A stretch of 28,236 bases of DNA from an uncultured Oceanospirillaceae bacterium (lineage in GTDB: Bacteria > Pseudomonadota > Gammaproteobacteria > Pseudomonadales > Oceanobacteraceae): contig CALJVD010000227.1 of the NCBI GenBank assembly GCA_937974825.1, positions 1 through 28,236 of the forward strand. The letters are read 5' to 3'. Made by a program: the position numbers and the translations under genes. Shown here in pieces: positions 23,004-28,236 of this stretch (position 1 is its first letter; the number at the start of each line of letters is the position of its first letter). Under the pieces are notes generated by a model. The model was not told where the DNA came from. It did not search any database and saw only the letters and a program-made list of their open reading frames with translations.

Positions 23004-24233
23004 TTAGCCACCGAAGTCATCAAGCATGATGTTCTCTGGTTCGACCCCTAGATCTTCAAGCATCTTAATGACTGCTTGGTTCATCATGGGTGGTCCACAC
23101 ATGTAGAACTCACAGTCTTCTGGTGCTGGGTGGTCTTTCAAGTACTGTTCGTAAAGAACATTATGAATGAACCCAGTCAATCCATCCCAGTTATCTTCTG
23201 GCTGTGGATCAGACATAGCGACATGCCAAGTGAAGTTATCATTTTCTTCAGCCAGTTTGTCGTATTCATCTTGGTAGAACAGCTCTTTCAATGAACGAGC
23301 ACCATACCAGAAGCTTATCTTACGCTTAGACTTCAGACGCTTAAGTTGGTCAAAGATGTGTGAACGCATTGGCGCCATACCAGCACCACCACCAACAAAC
23401 ACCATCTCAGCATCAGTATCTTTAGCAAAGAACTCACCAAATGGACCGTAAACCGTTACTTTGTCGCCTGGCTTCAAGTTGAAGACGTAGGTCGACATAA
23501 TACCCGGTTGAATATTCGTTGAACCAGGAGGCGGCGTTGCAATACGAATGTTGAACTTAACTAAGCCCTTCTCTTCAGGGTAGTTCGCCATTGAATATGC
23601 ACGAATAGTGTCTTCTTTGTTTACGGCTTTAATATCGAACAGGTTAAAGCGTTCCCAGTCAGCACGGAATTTCTCTTCGATATCAAACTCAGAGAAACTA
23701 ATCTCGTAAGGTGGGCACTCTAGCTGAACATAACCACCAGCGCGGAAGTCTACGTTTTCACCTTCGGGTAACTTCAACGTTAGTTCTTTAATGAAAGTCG
23801 CAACGTTAGGGTTAGAAACAACCACTGTTTCCCACTTCTTAACGCCGAATACTTCTTCAGGAACAACGATTTCCATATCTTGTTTAACAGACACCTGACA
23901 CGATAAACGCCAACCTTCACGGGCATCACCTTTGGTAAAGTATGTTGCTTCTGTTGCCAGCATGTCGCCGCCACCCGATTTAACAATACACTTACACTGC
24001 GCACAGGTACCACCACCGCCACAAGCGGATGATAAGAAGATGTTTTGCGCAGCAAGTGTTTGCAGTAATTTACCACCTGCTTCGGCTTCAACGGTTTTTT
24101 CATCATTGATAAGGATTTTAACCTTACCTGAGCTTACTAATTGGGCGCGTGCAGCCAAGATTAAGAACACCAGTGATAAAACAATCACGGTGAACATCAC
24201 TACACCCATTACAATAATAGTAGTATTTTCCAT
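23004..24233 (-). CDS. nqrF: Na+-translocating NADH:quinone reductase subunit F (NqrF)
   Basis: NqrF is the electron entry subunit of Na+-NQR: it oxidises NADH through FAD and passes electrons to a [2Fe-2S] cluster. The 409-aa protein has an N-terminal membrane helix (about residues 5-28), a ferredoxin domain with C71, C77, C80 and C112 (CGGGGTCAQC), the FAD motif RAYSMANYPE (211-220), and the NADH-binding GGGAGMAPMRSHIFDQL. The C-terminus ends in LDDFGG, as in other NqrF proteins. It is the last gene of nqrABCDEF, 12 nt after nqrE and just before a terminator. Confidence 0.98.
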   Translation of the reverse strand: MENTTIIVMGVVMFTVIVLSLVFLILAARAQLVSSGKVKILINDEKTVEAEAGGKLLQTLAAQNIFLSSACGGGGTCAQCKCIVKSGGGDMLATEATYFTKGDAREGWRLSCQVSVKQDMEIVVPEEVFGVKKWETVVVSNPNVATFIKELTLKLPEGENVDFRAGGYVQLECPPYEISFSEFDIEEKFRADWERFNLFDIKAVNKEDTIRAYSMANYPEEKGLVKFNIRIATPPPGSTNIQPGIMSTYVFNLKPGDKVTVYGPFGEFFAKDTDAEMVFVGGGAGMAPMRSHIFDQLKRLKSKRKISFWYGARSLKELFYQDEYDKLAEENDNFTWHVAMSDPQPEDNWDGLTGFIHNVLYEQYLKDHPAPEDCEFYMCGPPMMNQAVIKMLEDLGVEPENIMLDDFGG

Positions 24234-24245
24234 GTCTTGTACTCC

Positions 24246-24860
24246 TTATAAAGATACGCCAGAGAAGGACATGAAACCCATAGCCATCAAGCCTGATGCT
24301 ATGAAAGTAATACCAATACCTCGTAATGGACCAGGCACATCGCTGTACTTCAGTTTTTCACGAATACTGGCTAATGCCACTACCGCTAGTGCCCAACCAA
24401 ATCCTGAACCAAGGCCATAAACAACACTTTCAGGGAAGTTGTAATCACGCTCAACCATGAATAAAACACCACCCATGATGGCGCAGTTCACAGTAATTAG
24501 AGGCAAGAAAACCCCTAGTGCGTTATACAGGGATGGAATGTACTTATCTAAGAACATTTCCATGATTTGTACCATGGCGGCGATTACACCAATGTAGGTA
24601 ATTAGGCCTAAGAAACTTAGGTCGATATTGGCGTAGTCTTCACCCATCCAAGCCCAAGCACCTTCTCTTAACACGTTGTTATAGATTAGGTTGTTGACTG
24701 GTACGGTAATGGTCATCACAACAATAACAGCGATACCTAGGCCAATAGCCGTTTCTACTTTCTTCGATAGTGCTAGGAAGGTACACATCCCTAGGAAGAA
24801 AGCTAATGCCATGTTTTCAATAAATACGGCACGAATAAAGAGGCTAATATAATGTTCCAT
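24246..24860 (-). CDS. nqrE: Na+-translocating NADH:quinone reductase subunit E (NqrE)
   Basis: This 204-aa integral membrane subunit has about six helices. With NqrD it forms the Na+-conducting core and the intramembrane iron site; the family's ligand cysteines are visible at C26 (FLGMCTFLAL) and C126 (VNCAIMGG). YGLGSGFGWALAVV near the C-terminus is typical. Its start overlaps the last base of the nqrD stop (24860), implying translational coupling. Confidence 0.97.
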   Translation of the reverse strand: MEHYISLFIRAVFIENMALAFFLGMCTFLALSKKVETAIGLGIAVIVVMTITVPVNNLIYNNVLREGAWAWMGEDYANIDLSFLGLITYIGVIAAMVQIMEMFLDKYIPSLYNALGVFLPLITVNCAIMGGVLFMVERDYNFPESVVYGLGSGFGWALAVVALASIREKLKYSDVPGPLRGIGITFIASGLMAMGFMSFSGVSL

Positions 24861-25531
24861 TAGAACTGACCTCCAGAGTTTTCAGTGTTAGGTGAAATTG
24901 TATAATCTGGCTCTTCGATTTGATCTTTACGAATAATACGAATTAAGCCGATTAAACCACCGATAATAAAGAATGCAGATGGCGGTAATAGCAATAGACC
25001 GTTAGAAACATACCAACCACCATCGGTTACTAGCGGTAATATTTCTATGCCTAATAAGGTACCTGAACCAAACAGTTCACGTACTACTGCCACACTGATT
25101 AGCAAGATTGAGTAACCTAAACCGTTACCAATACCATCAAAGAAGCTAAGCACTGGTCCATTTTGCATAGCAAAGGCTTCTGCACGACCCATCACGATAC
25201 AGTTGGTAATAATTAAACCAACGAATACCGATAGCTGCTTACTAATTTCATAAGTAAAGGCTTTCAGTACTTGGTCAACCACAATTACTAATGAAGCAAT
25301 AATGGTCATTTGCACAATAATACGAATACTGTTTGGAATATGATTACGTATTAAAGAAATACCAAATCCTGAAAAAGCCGTCACTAGTGTTAATGCAATA
25401 CACATTACTAGTGTTACTTTTAAGCTTGCTGTTACTGCTAGTGCAGAACAGATACCTAAAATTTGTACGGTAATAGGGTTATTACTGATGAGTGGTTCTG
25501 TAACGACTCGTTTAATATCTGACAAAGCCAT
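24860..25531 (-). CDS. nqrD: Na+-translocating NADH:quinone reductase subunit D (NqrD)
   Basis: This 223-aa integral membrane subunit is homologous to NqrE and packs against it in an inverted arrangement. The cysteines for the intramembrane iron site are visible at C28 (LGICSAL) and C111 (TNCIVMGRAEAFA). It opens MALSDIKRVVTEPLISNNP, as NqrD proteins do. It begins 2 nt after the nqrC stop and overlaps nqrE by one base. A short hydrophilic C-terminal tail (EEPDYTISPNTENSGGQF) extends past the last helix. Confidence 0.97.
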   Translation of the reverse strand: MALSDIKRVVTEPLISNNPITVQILGICSALAVTASLKVTLVMCIALTLVTAFSGFGISLIRNHIPNSIRIIVQMTIIASLVIVVDQVLKAFTYEISKQLSVFVGLIITNCIVMGRAEAFAMQNGPVLSFFDGIGNGLGYSILLISVAVVRELFGSGTLLGIEILPLVTDGGWYVSNGLLLLPPSAFFIIGGLIGLIRIIRKDQIEEPDYTISPNTENSGGQF

Positions 25532-25533
25532 TA

Positions 25534-26331
25534 TTACTCACCCCCTTGTTTTAAATTAGACAAAAGCTTACCGAAGCCTGTGTCACCCATCCAGAACTGA
25601 ACTAGGTTAGTAACACCAACACTGGTAAGGGTTGCGCCAGACAAGCCATCCACTTGGTATGGGTTACCTTCTTCTGCGTGACCTTTTACAACACGAATAG
25701 CAACGTCACCTTGGTCGTTGTATACGTGTTTTTCTTCCCACTTAGCTTTCCATGTTGGGTTATCAACTTCACCACCTAGACCCGGTGTTTCAGCATGATC
25801 ATAGAAACCTAAACCAGCAATAGTGTTTAAGTCAGACTCAAGGGCAATAAAGCCATAAAGGGTTGACCATAAACCGTACCCATGGATAGGTAGAACAACG
25901 CTGTCGATGGCGCCGTTTTGTTCGATAACGTAAACGCTCGAGAAACGCGTTAAGGTTTTAATGCTAGCAGTGTCTTCAGCCCCTTTTAAAGCACGAGAAA
26001 ACTGAGGGTTTTTTGATGCTTTACGTTGGTCGAAGTTTGCTGGATCGAAACCTGCTGCTTTTAAAGAATTTAATTCTTCTTCAGTTGCAAAACGGCCTTC
26101 TTCGATATTAGCAATACGTACTTGAATGTTTTCAAATTGCTCTTCTACCGTTTTTTCTGCGTCGTACATGCCAGCCGCTTGTAATACAGAGCGACGCATG
26201 TCGTTTGCTTGGTTTTGGTTTTGTCTATCACGTAGCGTTACGGCTGAGCCAGCTACTAGAATTGAACAAACTAAGCACAACAGTACGGTAACAAGTAGGG
26301 TTCTTTGAATACTGTCTTTATTTGCTGACAC
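25534..26331 (-). CDS. nqrC: Na+-translocating NADH:quinone reductase subunit C (NqrC)
   Basis: NqrC carries a covalently bound FMN on a periplasmic domain anchored by one N-terminal helix (about residues 10-32). The 265-aa protein shows the flavinylation motif DGLSGAT with the acceptor T234, matching Dxx(S/T)GAT recognised by ApbE. The start is GTG at 26331, where GGAGG lies about 7 nt upstream and the protein begins MSANKDSIQ. This start sits inside the end of nqrB, giving a 14-nt overlap in another frame. The open frame extends further into nqrB (to 26412), but that extension is not part of the family. Confidence 0.96.
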   Translation of the reverse strand: MSANKDSIQRTLLVTVLLCLVCSILVAGSAVTLRDRQNQNQANDMRRSVLQAAGMYDAEKTVEEQFENIQVRIANIEEGRFATEEELNSLKAAGFDPANFDQRKASKNPQFSRALKGAEDTASIKTLTRFSSVYVIEQNGAIDSVVLPIHGYGLWSTLYGFIALESDLNTIAGLGFYDHAETPGLGGEVDNPTWKAKWEEKHVYNDQGDVAIRVVKGHAEEGNPYQVDGLSGATLTSVGVTNLVQFWMGDTGFGKLLSNLKQGGE

Positions 26332-27532
26332 GAGCAACCCTCCTCTTAATGTTTGCTTGGACCACAAAGTGGTCAATGAGTGGAGCAAATAAGTTGGCAA
26401 ATAGAATGGCAAGCATCATGCCTTCAGGGAACGCTGGGTTCACCACACGAATCATGACCACCATAAAGCCAATTAATGCACCGAAGATCCACTTACCGGT
26501 ATTGGTCATTGAGGCAGATACTGGGTCGGTAGCCATAAAGAACATACCAAACGCAAAACCACCCAGAACCAAATGCCAGTGCCATGGAACTGCAAACATA
26601 TGGTTTGTTTCTGAACCAACTGCGTTGAATAGTAAAGTGGTTAACACCATACCAATCATAACGCCGGCAACGATACGGTAAGAGGCAATCCCCATTACCA
26701 TTAAGACGATACCGCCAATCATTAATGCTAAGGTGCTAGTCTCACCCATTGAGCCTTGCATAAAACCGAAGAATGCATCGGTCCAGCTTAAGCCATTATC
26801 GATAACAGATTGCATACCGCTTTCTGAAATATTACCTAGTGCCGTTGCACCAGTGAAACCATCGGCAGAAGTCCATACTGCGTTACCTGATAACTGTGCT
26901 GGGTAAGCAAAGAATAAGAACGCACGACCTGCTAATGCAGGGTTAATGAAGTTCTTACCGGTACCACCAAAGATTTCTTTACCAACAACCACACCAAAGC
27001 TAATACCTAAGGCAACTTGCCATAACGGAATAGTAGGTGGAAGAATCAAGGCAAACAGAATGGAAGTAACAAAGAAACCTTCGTTCACTTCATGTCGACG
27101 AATGGTCGCAAATAACACTTCCCAGAAACCACCCACAATAAAGGTCGTTGCATAGACGGGTAAGAAGTAGGCCGCACCAAATGAGATGTTATCCCAGAGG
27201 CTAGCCGCATCATGACCGCCGCCACCTAGTAGCATTATTAACGATTCACGCCAGCCTTCTAAGACAGCGCCATTACCTAAAGCAATAGCAGTGTTAGCCT
27301 GTAAACCAATGTTATACATACCAAAGAAAATGGCAGGGAATGTACATAACCAAACAGTAATCATAATACGCTTAAGGTCGATACCGTCGCGCACGTGTGA
27401 TGTACTTTGAGTTACATTAGGGGGCGAATACAGCCCAGTATCCACTGCTTCATACAACGGATACATTTTTTCATACTTACCGCCCTTCTCAAACGTGGGG
27501 GCAAGGCGATCTAGGAATTTACGTAAGCCCAT
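26318..27532 (-). CDS. nqrB: Na+-translocating NADH:quinone reductase subunit B (NqrB)
   Basis: This 404-aa polytopic membrane subunit of Na+-NQR carries one covalent FMN and lies on the Na+ path. It shows the flavinylation motif DGFTGAT with acceptor T230, the conserved GKEIFGGTGKNFINPALAGR segment (about 184-203), and MATDPVSASMT near the C-terminus. The N-terminus MGLRKFLDRLAPTFEKGGKYEKMYPLYEA is typical for the subunit. It starts 2 nt after the nqrA stop, and its end overlaps the nqrC start. Confidence 0.97.
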   Translation of the reverse strand: MGLRKFLDRLAPTFEKGGKYEKMYPLYEAVDTGLYSPPNVTQSTSHVRDGIDLKRIMITVWLCTFPAIFFGMYNIGLQANTAIALGNGAVLEGWRESLIMLLGGGGHDAASLWDNISFGAAYFLPVYATTFIVGGFWEVLFATIRRHEVNEGFFVTSILFALILPPTIPLWQVALGISFGVVVGKEIFGGTGKNFINPALAGRAFLFFAYPAQLSGNAVWTSADGFTGATALGNISESGMQSVIDNGLSWTDAFFGFMQGSMGETSTLALMIGGIVLMVMGIASYRIVAGVMIGMVLTTLLFNAVGSETNHMFAVPWHWHLVLGGFAFGMFFMATDPVSASMTNTGKWIFGALIGFMVVMIRVVNPAFPEGMMLAILFANLFAPLIDHFVVQANIKRRVARVSK

Positions 27533-27534
27533 AA

Positions 27535-28236
27535 TTAACCCTCCAGTTCAATGCGAGTAAGATTTTTACGTAAGATAGGACCGTACTCGTATTTGCCTGG
27601 GCAAACAAAAGTACAAAGTGCTAAATCTTCTTCGTCTAACTCTAGTGCACCAAGATTTGTTGCAGTGTCGATATCTTCAACGATAATCGCGCGCAACAGT
27701 TGCGTTGGTAAAATATCTAGCGGCATTACTCTTTCGTAAGAACCGATAGGTACCATGGCGCGCTCACTCCCCATTGAAGAGGTTGAGAACGGCAGTTTTC
27801 TTGGGAACAGCTTAGATAGGTAAATAGGCATTACCGAGAAACGGTTTAGACCAGGTCTTAAATAGTGCAGCATATAACGCTCGCGACCTTCACGCAGAAC
27901 GGTCACTTGGTTATGGAAACGACCTAAGAAACCAAGACCGTCTGCAGCGGTACGACCGCCAAATACAGAACCTGAAATAATACGGTTTTCGTCTTCTACT
28001 AATTCATCAGCGCAAAGCTCAGAAAGATTGGCACCCACCAAGGTGCGCACTAAACGTGGAGACTTAACCTGCGATCCCCCTAGTGCGACCACGCGTTCAG
28101 TGCTTAATTTACCTGTCGTGAATAAGTGACCGATTGCAATAACATCTTGGTAACCAACGGTCCAAACAACTCTCTCTTGACTTACTGGGTGTAAGAAATG
28201 AATGTGCGTGCCTGCTAGACCTGCTGGGTGTGGACC
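27535..28236 (-). CDS. nqrA: Na+-translocating NADH:quinone reductase subunit A (NqrA), 5' end outside window
   Basis: This is a partial gene: the minus-strand reading frame is open to the window edge at 28236 and gives 233 C-terminal residues of NqrA, a protein usually near 445 aa. The first residues seen, GPHPAGLAGTHIHFLHPV, are the conserved NqrA core. Later come VALGGSQVKSPRLVRT, RIISGSVFGG, MVPIGSYERVMPLD and the very conserved LGALELDEEDLALCTFVCPGKYEYG. NqrA is the peripheral cytoplasmic subunit. The operon promoter lies beyond the window. Confidence 0.97.
   Translation of the reverse strand, partial: GPHPAGLAGTHIHFLHPVSQERVVWTVGYQDVIAIGHLFTTGKLSTERVVALGGSQVKSPRLVRTLVGANLSELCADELVEDENRIISGSVFGGRTAADGLGFLGRFHNQVTVLREGRERYMLHYLRPGLNRFSVMPIYLSKLFPRKLPFSTSSMGSERAMVPIGSYERVMPLDILPTQLLRAIIVEDIDTATNLGALELDEEDLALCTFVCPGKYEYGPILRKNLTRIELEG

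Noticed and set aside
23780..24420. Long antisense and alternate-frame open frames over nqrF and nqrE (108 and 162 codons)
   Set aside because: They overlap highly conserved nqr coding sequence; their low-complexity translations (runs of Pro, Thr, Ile) are typical of shadow frames.
1..28236. Signs of mobile elements, CRISPR arrays or a defence island
   Set aside because: No transposase, integrase, terminal inverted repeats, spaced direct repeats or toxin-antitoxin pairs were seen; gene content is core metabolism with even codon use.

Overview
The window looks like chromosomal core sequence from a free-living, probably marine gammaproteobacterium of moderate GC. A cbb3 oxidase cluster next to an FNR/Anr-type regulator, pepA divergent from lptFG, a GreB with classic family sequence, and a Na+-translocating NADH:quinone reductase (nqr) operon together suggest an Oceanospirillales/Pseudomonadales-like organism. 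This placement is inference from gene content and protein similarity recalled from memory; no search was run.

Region 1 (1-9651, all + strand) is a microaerobic respiration locus. ccoN-ccoO-ccoQ-ccoP encodes cbb3-type cytochrome c oxidase. It is preceded by an FNR/Anr-like box placed correctly for class II activation and followed by an intrinsic terminator. ccoG-ccoH-ccoI-ccoS (assembly factors, including the copper P-type ATPase), a TauE/SafE-like membrane protein with a His-rich N-terminus, and an fnr-type oxygen sensor follow. The sensor probably controls the operon that opens the window.

Region 2 (9652-12926, +) holds ttcA (tRNA 2-thiocytidine synthesis, an Fe-S enzyme) and the tight set greB / J-domain protein / secreted polysaccharide deacetylase. 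Region 3 (12923-16708) holds a YgjP-like zinc metalloprotein (-), a UPF0149/YecA-like protein (+), a minus-strand operon pdxH - DUF924 - SIMPL-domain protein, and an RDD-family membrane protein (+) with its own terminator.

Region 4 (16764-22869) holds lptF-lptG (-, LPS export permease) divergent from pepA (+), a nitroreductase (+), an unrecognised 119-aa protein with a His/Cys-rich tail (-), and an acyl-CoA-desaturase-type fatty acid desaturase with a long helical C-terminal tail (-). Region 5 (22971-28236, -) is nqrABCDEF, cut by the window edge inside nqrA and closed by a terminator immediately after nqrF. The usual maturation genes apbE and nqrM are not found downstream.

Together the two ends encode the entry (Na+-NQR) and a high-affinity exit (cbb3) of an aerobic/microaerobic electron transport chain. 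No CRISPR array, insertion sequence, prophage, rRNA or tRNA gene was found. I see no convincing undescribed system. The best leads are the uncharacterised small protein, the appended domains on the deacetylase and the desaturase, the His-rich transporter between ccoS and fnr, and several candidate regulatory elements.
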